From contig CAYGFD010000001.1 of assembly GCA_964349095.1 (NCBI GenBank), positions 19,747 to 83,746 on the forward strand: a stretch of DNA of 64,000 nt, written 5' to 3'. This stretch comes from UBA10001 sp964349095 (GTDB lineage Bacteria > Patescibacteriota > Patescibacteriia > Veblenbacterales > UBA10138). The stretch's first letter is position 1; every line of letters starts with the position of its first letter. Position numbers and translations under genes: made by a program. This document shows, one piece after another, positions 32,860-40,763 of this stretch. The notes under the pieces are model-generated. The model searched no databases. It was not told where the DNA came from and saw only the letters and a list, made by a program, of their open reading frames with translations.

Positions 32860-34635
32860 ATGGCAGTAGTAGACAAACAAAACGATATCGTACCGTTTGC
32901 GCAGACTAGTTTTCGCAACCATAATGTTAAGTTTGGAATTAAACTCGATGATCGTCGTCGACATGTTTATATAGTTGGTAAGACTGGTATGGGAAAGACC
33001 GTAGTTTTGGAAAACATGATTACGGCCGATATTCGAAATGGACACGGGTTAGCGGTAGTAGATCCACACGGCGATTTAGTGCAAAAAATTCTTGAAACTA
33101 TTCCAGCCCATCGCATTAACGATGTTATTTATTTCAATCCGTCAGATATTGATTACCCTGTTGCTTTCAACGTTTTAGAGCAAGTGGATCCTCGTTACCG
33201 TCACTTGGTAGCGTCTGGTCTGGTTGGTGTCTTTAAGAAAATTTGGGCAGATTCCTGGGGGCCGCGACTGGAGTACATATTGAGAAATGCCATTTTATCG
33301 TTATTGGAATATCCCAGCTCAACTTTGCTAGGTATCACCAGAATTTTAGTAGATAAAAAATATAGAAAGAAAGTTTTGGAACAGGTTACCGATCCGGTTG
33401 TTCGGTCGTTTTGGCTAGACGAGTATGAGAACTACAATGAGAAATTTAGAGTTGAGGCAGTATCGCCAATCCAGAATAAGATAGGACAATTTTTATCGTC
33501 ATCAATTATTAGAAATATTGTCGGTCAGCCCAAATCAACGCTCGATGTTAGAGATATAATGGATAATGAAAAAATACTTCTACTGGACTTGGCTAAGGGA
33601 AAGATCGGTGAAGATAACGCTTCGCTACTGGGAGCTATGATGATAACCAAGATGCAACTGGCCGCGATGAGTAGAATTGATATACCAGAAATGGAAAGAA
33701 AGGATTTCTTCCTATACGTTGATGAGTTCCAAAACTTTATAACAGATTCTTTTGCCAATATTTTATCGGAGGCGCGAAAATATCGCCTTAACTTAATTAT
33801 GGCTCATCAATACATCGAGCAACTGGGCGATGTAGTAAAGGCCGCGGTATTTGGTAACGTCGGGACAATTATTTGTTTTAGAATCGGGGCTGAAGACGCG
33901 GAGTTTTTGGAAAAAGAATTTGAGCCCATATTCATGCAGAATGATTTAGTTAACTTGCCGAAGTTTCATGTTTATTTGAAATTAATGATTGATGGAATTA
34001 CTTCTGACCCATTTAGCGCTAACACTCTTCCGCCTGTCGCGCAGTTGACTGGCAATAAAGCAAAAGTAATAAAAGTTTCTCGGGAACGCTATAGTAATAA
34101 GAGGGAAGAGGTTGAGGAAAAAATATTGCGATGGTCTGGTGTGGAGGATGTCTTTAAAGCCACGGCCCATCAGGAGAGTAAAAGCATTCCAGATGAGGAT
34201 AAGATGTTTAAGTCCGCTCCAGCTAGAAAAAAAACAGAAAATAAAGAGTCGGAAGATTTGTTTGAGAGTCAGTGTTGGGTTTGTGGAAAAAAAGTTATGT
34301 TACCTTTTGAGCCTGATGGTGTGCGTCCGGTATATTGCAAGGAAGATATAAAGAAGGTGCGGCAGGGTCTGATTCCTAAACCAAAACCGCCATTGCAAGT
34401 AAAATCGCATCAAGTCGAGAAGCAGATTGTGGAGGATCAGGTAAAGCCGGTTAGCATCCCGCACGATGTAATAGTAAGGGATACAGGACCGTCGGTTTCA
34501 TTGCAGGAGTTATTAAAAAAAGCCCAACCACGCCATGAGACTAAGAATATTTCTCAGTCGCCTCAGCCGATTTTAGCTGAGTCGTCTGACACTAGTTTAA
34601 GTAGCTTAAAGCCCGGGCAGGTAGTTCGTTTTTAA
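32860..34635 (+). CDS. TraG/VirD4-like ATPase half of the split system, with zinc finger
   Basis: 591 residues. Starts with a short lead-in, then FGIKLDDRRRHVYIVGKTGMGKTVVL (Walker A near 40-48; cited in part), VVDPHGDLV, and Walker B FLYVDEFQNF near 285. It matches the C-terminal half of the protein at 20957 almost motif for motif, but adds about 150 residues with a zinc finger (CWVCGKK near 471 and VYCKED near 492) and a Pro/Gln-rich tail. It would pair with the preceding membrane protein. The ATG and intact stop between the two genes argue against a frameshift. Confidence 0.85.
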   Translation: MAVVDKQNDIVPFAQTSFRNHNVKFGIKLDDRRRHVYIVGKTGMGKTVVLENMITADIRNGHGLAVVDPHGDLVQKILETIPAHRINDVIYFNPSDIDYPVAFNVLEQVDPRYRHLVASGLVGVFKKIWADSWGPRLEYILRNAILSLLEYPSSTLLGITRILVDKKYRKKVLEQVTDPVVRSFWLDEYENYNEKFRVEAVSPIQNKIGQFLSSSIIRNIVGQPKSTLDVRDIMDNEKILLLDLAKGKIGEDNASLLGAMMITKMQLAAMSRIDIPEMERKDFFLYVDEFQNFITDSFANILSEARKYRLNLIMAHQYIEQLGDVVKAAVFGNVGTIICFRIGAEDAEFLEKEFEPIFMQNDLVNLPKFHVYLKLMIDGITSDPFSANTLPPVAQLTGNKAKVIKVSRERYSNKREEVEEKILRWSGVEDVFKATAHQESKSIPDEDKMFKSAPARKKTENKESEDLFESQCWVCGKKVMLPFEPDGVRPVYCKEDIKKVRQGLIPKPKPPLQVKSHQVEKQIVEDQVKPVSIPHDVIVRDTGPSVSLQELLKKAQPRHETKNISQSPQPILAESSDTSLSSLKPGQVVRF

Positions 34636-34636
34636 T

Positions 34637-35563
34637 ATGAATAAAATTATCAAAAATATTTCAAGTATAAAAGTTCAGGGCGCAACCAAGGTGGCGTTCA
34701 CATCTTTATTACTGGTCAAAAATTCTTTAAGAAAATTATCGTGGCCGCCTCAAAAAAAATCTTTTGATCTGGTTGCTGACCAGGCAGGCCTGATTGGTAG
34801 ATTGCGATCTACTGAACCACTGACGAGAAATTTAATCCGCTGGTTATTGCTTGAGGCCTTTACCATCTACAAGAAAAACAATAATCGAGAAAATTTTAAT
34901 AAATATTTGAACGCGCTATATAACAGGGCGATTGGACATTATGCCGATGTCGAAGATAGTATTGTTCGAACGGCTTTAAAAAAGATAAATGATGGTGATA
35001 ATGTTTTTACGCATTGCCACTCCAGTTTAGTTGAGAAGATATTAATCGCGGCTAAGCAATCTGGAAAAAAAATTACCGTGTATCATACAGAAACCAGACC
35101 TTTATTTCAAGGGAGGATTACCGAGAAAAATTTGCGTAAGGCTGGTGTTAAGTCATTCATGGTTGCAGATTCAGCTGCCGCTTATTTAGTATCCAAGCAC
35201 TCGGGTGACGATATTAGTATTGATTTGGTTGTCTTGGGCGCAGACGCCCTCTTGGCTGATGGCAGTGTTATTAACAAGATTGGTAGTTTTGGTATCGCAC
35301 TGGCTGCGTATGACTCTAAAATACCAGTTTATGTTGCAAGTAGTTTGTTAAAGTTTGATATAGATTCCACAACTAAAATTGAAATGAGGAGTTCGGGGGA
35401 GATTTGGCCAAACCATCCTAGTAAAACACGTATTTTAAATTATGCCTTTGACCGCATCCCTGCTAAAATGATTACAGAAATTATTTGTGAAAACGGGGCT
35501 GTAAAGCCTAAATCGATTTCTAAATTAGCTAAAAAACAATATGCGAAATTATTTAATTATTAA
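34637..35563 (+). CDS. Ribose-1,5-bisphosphate isomerase (eIF2B-alpha-like)
   Basis: Converts ribose 1,5-bisphosphate to ribulose 1,5-bisphosphate, feeding RuBisCO. 308 residues of the eIF2B/MtnA family, with the catalytic Cys in FTHCHSS (Cys 127) and Asp in VVLGADALLADG (Asp 203), plus the substrate-binding TETRPLFQGR. The archaeal R15P isomerase uses the same Cys and Asp. RuBisCO and AMP phosphorylase follow within 2 kb, which strengthens the assignment. It is cotranscribed with the TraG-like pair (1 bp apart), an unexpected pairing. Confidence 0.85.
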   Translation: MNKIIKNISSIKVQGATKVAFTSLLLVKNSLRKLSWPPQKKSFDLVADQAGLIGRLRSTEPLTRNLIRWLLLEAFTIYKKNNNRENFNKYLNALYNRAIGHYADVEDSIVRTALKKINDGDNVFTHCHSSLVEKILIAAKQSGKKITVYHTETRPLFQGRITEKNLRKAGVKSFMVADSAAAYLVSKHSGDDISIDLVVLGADALLADGSVINKIGSFGIALAAYDSKIPVYVASSLLKFDIDSTTKIEMRSSGEIWPNHPSKTRILNYAFDRIPAKMITEIICENGAVKPKSISKLAKKQYAKLFNY

Positions 35564-35572
35564 TCCATCGCT

Positions 35573-35980
35573 ATGTCACTAAAGATGAAAACTGCTGAAA
35601 AATTGAATATCGTTAGAGGTCAGCCACGACTTAGAAAGATGTGGTATACATACATAACGCTTGTCAGTATAAACATTATTTTGGTTTTAATTAATTTATC
35701 AAACCATTACTTCAGTAGCCTTAAAGATGCTGACAATTCAGAAAAATTGATATTTGCAATCTTGGCTTTGCTTGTGCTGACTTGGTTAATTATTGTCCTT
35801 ATAGGTGCGTACAGATTGAGCCGTTGGGTAGGTATTTTTTACATACTTGGATTATTGGAGGCTATAGGGAATTTTAATATTTTAGCAATAATATTTACAG
35901 GTTTAGTAATTTATTTTTATTATTATATTTCTAATAAAGTTGAGTTACTTGGAAATACACCAGTTACAAGTAAGTCGTAA
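35573..35980 (+). CDS. Small membrane protein between R15P isomerase and RuBisCO
   Basis: 135 residues with four hydrophobic segments (about 24-44, 60-78, 84-100 and 102-120) and a basic N-terminus (KMKTAEKLNIVRGQPRLRK). Not recognised. It is 9 bp after the isomerase gene on the same strand and is probably the last gene of that operon. Confidence 0.7.
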   Translation: MSLKMKTAEKLNIVRGQPRLRKMWYTYITLVSINIILVLINLSNHYFSSLKDADNSEKLIFAILALLVLTWLIIVLIGAYRLSRWVGIFYILGLLEAIGNFNILAIIFTGLVIYFYYYISNKVELLGNTPVTSKS

Positions 35981-35994
35981 TTTATCCTAAAGTC

Positions 35995-36022
35995 TTGACT
36001 CTGTTTAAAAATTATTTAATTA
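35995..36022 (+). promoter_or_regulatory. Promoter of the RuBisCO-AMP phosphorylase unit
   Basis: TTGACT, 16 bp, TAATTA. The ATG at 36026 is three bases after the -10 box, so the transcription start would fall at or inside the start codon: leaderless. Confidence 0.6.
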
Positions 36023-36025
36023 AAT

Positions 36026-37288
36026 ATGGCCGTACAACTAAATTATATTGCCCCAGATGGGTGGCAACCAAAAAACCCAGACGAAGATTACGTTATCGCC
36101 CAGTTTAAAATACAGCTCGCAGCTGGTATTCCCGATAACGTATTTTTAGATGCCGCTGCATCTGTGGCCGCTGAATCCTCAACCGGGACCTGGACCAAGG
36201 TAGAATCAAGGCCGGATTCTGGGATGAAAACCGCAGAAGAATATAAAGCGGTTGTATTTGATGTTGATAGAAAAAACCACATGTTCAAAGTGGCCTACAG
36301 AACCGATTTATTTGAACCAGGAAATATATCTGGATTTTTGGCAGGGCCGGCGGGAAATATTGCCGGAATGAAAATGGTGCAGGGCTTGAGATTATTTGAT
36401 GTTCGTTTTCCACGCTCACTGGTAGAGTCATTTCCTGGGCCACGTTTTGGTATAGCCGGACTTAGAGATATGCTGGGCAGCAAGAATCGCTGGCCAATTA
36501 TGGGTACAGTTCCTAAACCTAAGGTGGGTAGGTCGGCAACCGAGCAAGCGATGTTAGCAAGACGTATGTGGCAGGCCGGTGACGGTACTTATGAATTTAT
36601 TAAGGATGATGAAAATTTAACCAGCTTACCTTTTAATAAATTTGAAGATCGTACGCGACAAATATTAGATGTGCAGCGTGAGATTGAGCAGGCGAGTGGA
36701 AATAAAAAATTATATTTATGTAATTTAACGCACTCCAACATCGATATTATGATGGATCGGGCAAACTTGATTAAAGAAAATGGCGGTCGGGTAATGATGA
36801 TCGATGTTGTTACAACTGGCATGGCGGCCGTTCANNNNNNNNNNNNNNNNNNNNNNNNNNNNNNNNNNNNNNNNNNNNNNNNNNNNNNNNNNNNNNNNNN
36901 NNNNNNNNNNNNNNNNNNNNNNNNNNNNNNNNNNCAAGAGATGCACAACGCAGTTAATAAGGCCGTTACCGATGCTAATGCTAAGTTTCATAGTTTGGGA
37001 CAAAACTGGTTTAATGTAAAACCCGTATGGTCAGTGGCCTCTGGGGGTTTACATCCGGGTGTATTAGATACGGTTGTTCAAAAATTAGGACCTGATATTT
37101 TTATTCAAATGGGCGGCGGTGTTCTCGGCCATCCTTTGGGTGCTGAAAAAGGAGTTGAGGCGGCGCTTGAGTCCAGACGAGTAGTGATGGCTGGGTATTC
37201 TATAAAAGACTATGTGAAACATCATCCTGATTCTGCTCTTGGGCAAGCGGTAAAGTTGTGGGGGACCGAACCGAAAATAGTCTACTAA
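36026..37288 (+). CDS. RuBisCO large subunit (form III or II/III-like), with internal assembly gap
   Basis: Carboxylates ribulose 1,5-bisphosphate to two 3-phosphoglycerates. Active-site residues are visible: Glu 50 and the TGTW motif, Asn 111 (GNIAGMK), Lys 164 and 166 (VPKPKVG), the carbamylated Lys 193 with Asp 195 and Glu 196 (FIKDDE), and later ASGGLHPG and QMGGGVLGHP. A run of exactly 100 N at 36835-36934 removes the region holding HxHRA, the second His and loop 6 with its Lys. From family alignments about 75-85 residues should lie there, more than the 33 the N run would encode, so the true gene is longer than 420 codons. Confidence 0.88.
   Translation: MAVQLNYIAPDGWQPKNPDEDYVIAQFKIQLAAGIPDNVFLDAAASVAAESSTGTWTKVESRPDSGMKTAEEYKAVVFDVDRKNHMFKVAYRTDLFEPGNISGFLAGPAGNIAGMKMVQGLRLFDVRFPRSLVESFPGPRFGIAGLRDMLGSKNRWPIMGTVPKPKVGRSATEQAMLARRMWQAGDGTYEFIKDDENLTSLPFNKFEDRTRQILDVQREIEQASGNKKLYLCNLTHSNIDIMMDRANLIKENGGRVMMIDVVTTGMAAVXXXXXXXXXXXXXXXXXXXXXXXXXXXXXXXXXXQEMHNAVNKAVTDANAKFHSLGQNWFNVKPVWSVASGGLHPGVLDTVVQKLGPDIFIQMGGGVLGHPLGAEKGVEAALESRRVVMAGYSIKDYVKHHPDSALGQAVKLWGTEPKIVY
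36835..36934. other. 100-N assembly gap
   Basis: Exactly 100 Ns, the usual placeholder for a gap of unknown length. It interrupts the RuBisCO gene between the strand MMIDVVTTGMAAV and the segment before NWFNVKPVWSVASGG. Confidence 0.99.
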
Positions 37289-37289
37289 T

Positions 37290-38786
37290 ATGGCATTCTT
37301 CTTAAAGGTAAAAAAGTTTGATATTTCTACCGGTAATGAGTTGGTGGGATTAATTAATGAACAGGAAGCCAATGATTTAGGTATTCAGGCTGGAGACCGC
37401 ATTGAATTAAAATTTTCCAATAAAGAAAAAATTATTCTTTCTGCTGATTTAAGTAGGTCCCGTGTTAAGTCCGGGCATGTCGCAATTTTTAAGGATGCGT
37501 GGCGGGGGAGAAGGTTTAAAAATGATGACATTGTCGAAGTTTCAATAATTAGTAGGCCGCCTTCTATTCAGGCTATTAAGAAAAAGATGCTTGGTAAATC
37601 TCTAACATACTCGGAGATTTATTCAATAATAAAAGATATTTCCGATAATAGGTTATCATCAGTGGAAATAACTTATTTTGTTTCTTCGAGTTTTGTTAAA
37701 CCATATTCTAACGAAGAATTATACTATTTAGCCAAGGCGATTGCAGATACTGGGGAGAAGATTAACTTACCGTTTAAGGTGGTCGATAAGCACTCGGTCG
37801 GTGGACTGCCCGGCAATAGAACCACGATGGTGGTTGTGCCGATCATTGCTTCGCTCGGGTTGTATATTCCGAAAACGTCTTCACGAGCAATTACTTCACC
37901 GGCTGGAACCTCGGACACGGTTGAGGTTTTAGCGCCAGTGACGTTTAATATAAATAAGATAAGGAAAATAATTCGAAAGACAAAAGCCTGTTTAGTTTGG
38001 GGCGGGGGATTAAAACTAGCACCGGCCGATGACAAGATTATACGCATTTCTAGGCCACTGGCGCTTGAGCCTTATGATAAAATGTTAGTTTCCATAATGG
38101 CCAAAAAAGTTGCTATGGGCGTGGATTATTTAGTCATTGATATGCCGGTTGGAGAAACAACCAAGATTCCAAATATGAAAGTGGCTAATATGTTGGAAAA
38201 AAAGTTTGTCTGGCTAGGGAAGAAATTCAATATGAAGGTTAAGGTAGTAAAGAGTATTGCGCGCGAGCCAGTTGGACGAGGTATTGGTCCAGCGCTGGAG
38301 GCGCGTGATGTTCTTAGGGTATTACAACAGCATTCATTACGCCCTAAAGATTTAGAAAGAAAGTCCGTCAGGCTGGCGGGCGACTTATTAGAACTTAAGG
38401 GCTACTGTAAAAAAGGTAAGGGTCGGGAAATAGCGCTTAAGCAAATACGTTCTGGTAAAGCGTGGACGAAGATGCAGGAAATTATTAAGGCTCAAGGTGG
38501 AAATCCCAATATACATTCGGAAGAGGTAGCGACCGGAGCTTTTCATTATGAAATACATGCTCATAAATCTGGCAGAATTAATTTAATTCATGATCGAGCA
38601 ATAAATGAAATTTGTATGAATTTAGGTGCACCGAGAGAAAAAATTGCTGGCATTCACATGCATGTTGACTATGGTAATCGGGTCAAGAAAGGTGATAAAC
38701 TTTATACGCTTTATGCTCAATCAAAAGAGCGCCTGCAATTAGGGGTTGTAGCAGCGAAGAAGAATAATGTTGTGTTTATAAATTAA
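37290..38786 (+). CDS. AMP phosphorylase
   Basis: Splits AMP (or other NMPs) with phosphate into the base and ribose 1,5-bisphosphate, the first step of the AMP pathway. 498 residues: an extra N-terminal double-psi-barrel-like domain (about 1-85) that distinguishes AMP phosphorylase from DeoA, then the thymidine-phosphorylase fold with DKHSVGGLPGNRTTMVVVPI near 164-183, SSRAITSPAGTSD near 193-205, and a C-terminal domain. It starts 1 bp after RuBisCO and is surely cotranscribed with it. Confidence 0.92.
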   Translation: MAFFLKVKKFDISTGNELVGLINEQEANDLGIQAGDRIELKFSNKEKIILSADLSRSRVKSGHVAIFKDAWRGRRFKNDDIVEVSIISRPPSIQAIKKKMLGKSLTYSEIYSIIKDISDNRLSSVEITYFVSSSFVKPYSNEELYYLAKAIADTGEKINLPFKVVDKHSVGGLPGNRTTMVVVPIIASLGLYIPKTSSRAITSPAGTSDTVEVLAPVTFNINKIRKIIRKTKACLVWGGGLKLAPADDKIIRISRPLALEPYDKMLVSIMAKKVAMGVDYLVIDMPVGETTKIPNMKVANMLEKKFVWLGKKFNMKVKVVKSIAREPVGRGIGPALEARDVLRVLQQHSLRPKDLERKSVRLAGDLLELKGYCKKGKGREIALKQIRSGKAWTKMQEIIKAQGGNPNIHSEEVATGAFHYEIHAHKSGRINLIHDRAINEICMNLGAPREKIAGIHMHVDYGNRVKKGDKLYTLYAQSKERLQLGVVAAKKNNVVFIN

Positions 38787-38802
38787 TTTATCAATTGCAG
38801 CT

Positions 38803-39051
38803 ATGAGAATAAAAGTGGATAGGGATTTGTGTATTGGGGCGGCGTCGTGCCTCGCTTTATTGCCTGAAGTTTTTGAACTTGATGATGAAGCCAAGGCGCT
38901 AATCATAAAAAAGTCTGGAGAGAAGTCGAGTGATTGGACTGATTATAAGGATTTACCAATGGACGCCCAGCTTATTTTAGAGGCGGCAAAATCATGTCCG
39001 ACAAATGCAATTATTATAGAAGATGATGATGGTAAACAAATTTATCCATAG
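38803..39051 (+). CDS. Single-cluster ferredoxin, probable [3Fe-4S] type
   Basis: 82 residues. CIGAASC (Cys 11 and 17) and a distant CPTNAI (Cys 64) form a one-cluster ferredoxin of the Fer4_15 type. The second Cys of the usual CxxCxxC is Ala 14, which favours a [3Fe-4S] cluster. Electron carrier, partner unknown. It is 16 bp after AMP phosphorylase on the same strand and may share its transcript. Confidence 0.88.
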   Translation: MRIKVDRDLCIGAASCLALLPEVFELDDEAKALIIKKSGEKSSDWTDYKDLPMDAQLILEAAKSCPTNAIIIEDDDGKQIYP

Positions 39052-39116
39052 TGTAGCCCCTGGGTTTAGCTGGTTTGGTGTAATAAAATACACTTCAGGG
39101 CGTTAAAGATAAAGTA

Positions 39117-39605
39117 ATGTCAGCCAACAAATTTGAGGTGGAGTTTATGGCCGTCTATGACGGTTTGGCCGAAAAGTTGTGGAAACACGCCTTTTTTCGT
39201 GTGAGCAGCCATCAGGTAGCTGAGGATTTGGTTAGTGAGTGTTTCTTGCGAGCTTGGGATAAGTATCGGGAGAAACCAACCAAGGATCTAAAGCCATTGC
39301 TCTACCGTATATTACATAATTTAATAGTCGATCATTATAGAAAACAGAAACCCACCTCATCGATAGAGGAGCTGTTAGAGAGGAATGACGACGTAGCCCA
39401 AGTTGACCCGGCCCCTGTTTCTGACCCGGCCTTACCCAAGTTATTAGCCAAATTGCCTGATGAATACAGGGAAATATTAACATTACGCTACCTTGATGAC
39501 TTGTCTATACCGCAAATAGCAAAAATGAAGAGTAAATCTTCTGGTAGTATTTACGTTATTATACATAGAGCCCTTAAGAAATTACGGGACGAAGTGAACA
39601 AATAG
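39117..39605 (+). CDS. ECF-family RNA polymerase sigma factor
   Basis: 162 residues: region 2 (AEKLWKHAFFRVSSHQVAEDLVSECFLRAWDKY, with the AEDLVSE core) near 18-50 and region 4 (LPDEYREILTLRYLDDLSIPQIA) near 115-137. There is no region 1 or 3, as in the ECF group. The next gene, 1 bp on, encodes a membrane protein that fits an anti-sigma factor. The likely targets are the surface genes downstream. Confidence 0.92.
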   Translation: MSANKFEVEFMAVYDGLAEKLWKHAFFRVSSHQVAEDLVSECFLRAWDKYREKPTKDLKPLLYRILHNLIVDHYRKQKPTSSIEELLERNDDVAQVDPAPVSDPALPKLLAKLPDEYREILTLRYLDDLSIPQIAKMKSKSSGSIYVIIHRALKKLRDEVNK

Positions 39606-39606
39606 T

Positions 39607-40659
39607 ATGAACATAGCCAAGGATTTATTTAAAAGGTATAAGGAGATTAAACCCAATCGAGATTGGTTGGTTTCTAATAGAGCCCAGTTACAGTCATATT
39701 TATCTATCCATCCAATTGAAAAACATTGGTCTTTTAGCTTGTTTATTTATCTCAAACCCGTTGGTATCGCTATAAGCACTTTGTTGCTATTTGTAGTTGC
39801 CGGAGGGGCTTTGGCTGCTAATAACAGTTTACCTACCGACCTTTTGTATCCAGTCAAAATTGCTTCTGAGCAGTTGGCCTTAACTTTTACGCCCACGGCT
39901 TCAGGTAAGGCTAAATTACGTTTAAATATAGCGCAAACCAGATTACAAGAGGCAGAGGTCTTATTGGGGCAAAAAAGTGATAATAAAGTTGTCGCAACTA
40001 TAAATAGTTATGAGGAACAAGTAAAGAAATTGCACGAAAGCATCCCCGGACTTGAAGATACTGGTAATGAAAATGGACAGATGGTGAAGAATATTTATAA
40101 GCAGATTGGAGATAATCAAGCTCACATAACGGAAATTCTTAAGAAAAAATATGATAAAGCGATTCACGATGGCGAGCCGGTAACCCCAGAGGTTAGAAAT
40201 TCTGTTTTGTCTGCGCTAGACTCTACCGCTGAAATTGGTTTTCAAGTTATTAGACCAAAAGAGAATATTCAGGACTTAGAGATACCCGCTATCGCGGAGC
40301 AGATTAAGTCAAAGCAGTTAATAACCGAGCAGCGTATTTCTGAGATTGAGCGTCAAATAATTGCCGACGGGTGGAGTGATGAGGCGGAACAAGCAGCAAG
40401 TAAATATTTGAATCAAGCAAAGGAAAATATTTTTGCGGTGGAAGAAAAATTTGCAAACCTGACTGACGATGAGGCTAGAAATTACGGATCGTATCGATCA
40501 AATTACAATCGTTTGTTGCAGGCGTACCAACTTACTTTACGAGCCGAAGACGCATTGCTTAAGGAAAGACCTAGTGGTAATGAAAAGCGTAATAATAATT
40601 CTGAGGATCGTAGCCAGGAAAATAGGGATGTAAAAGACGGGAATTCCCAAGACGATTAA
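39607..40659 (+). CDS. DUF5667 membrane protein, probable anti-sigma partner
   Basis: 350 residues: about 45 cytoplasmic residues, one transmembrane helix (about 47-72, ending AAGGALAAN), then a DUF5667 domain (LPTDLLYPVKIASEQLALTF, then KLRLNIAQTRLQEAEVLL), followed by long helical repeats and an Asn/Glu/Asp-rich tail. Position and topology match a transmembrane anti-sigma factor for the ECF sigma encoded 1 bp upstream (inference); no canonical zinc anti-sigma motif is seen. Confidence 0.8.
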   Translation: MNIAKDLFKRYKEIKPNRDWLVSNRAQLQSYLSIHPIEKHWSFSLFIYLKPVGIAISTLLLFVVAGGALAANNSLPTDLLYPVKIASEQLALTFTPTASGKAKLRLNIAQTRLQEAEVLLGQKSDNKVVATINSYEEQVKKLHESIPGLEDTGNENGQMVKNIYKQIGDNQAHITEILKKKYDKAIHDGEPVTPEVRNSVLSALDSTAEIGFQVIRPKENIQDLEIPAIAEQIKSKQLITEQRISEIERQIIADGWSDEAEQAASKYLNQAKENIFAVEEKFANLTDDEARNYGSYRSNYNRLLQAYQLTLRAEDALLKERPSGNEKRNNNSEDRSQENRDVKDGNSQDD

Positions 40660-40683
40660 AGTGCGCGGAAAATATGTGGTATT

Positions 40684-40710
40684 ATTAAGAATAGTTAAAC
40701 TATTCTTAAT
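40684..40710. repeat. 27-bp near-perfect palindrome upstream of the CAP gene promoter
   Basis: ATTAAGAATAGT and ACTATTCTTAAT are perfect 12-base arms around TAA. It ends five bases before the -35 box. It could be an operator for the cluster's regulator or a T-poor terminator for the sigma/anti-sigma unit. Confidence 0.7.
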
Positions 40711-40715
40711 TAGTA

Positions 40716-40744
40716 TTGACAAAAATCAAAATTTGTACTATACT
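40716..40744 (+). promoter_or_regulatory. Promoter of the CAP-domain gene
   Basis: TTGACA, 17 bp, TATACT. The -35 TTG at 40716 is also the first base of a longer in-frame reading frame, which is therefore not the real start. Confidence 0.88.
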
Positions 40745-40763
40745 ACACTGTTATTTAAGATAT

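Noticed and set aside
32850..32862. Possible frameshift joining the two TraG-like genes at 32.86 kb
   Set aside because: There is a proper stop, a two-base gap and an ATG, and the first gene has its own Pro/Ser-rich tail. A real gene split is more likely, although read data would settle it.
40716..40763. Longer frame of the CAP protein starting at TTG 40716
   Set aside because: That TTG is the -35 box of a near-consensus promoter and would lie upstream of the transcription start.
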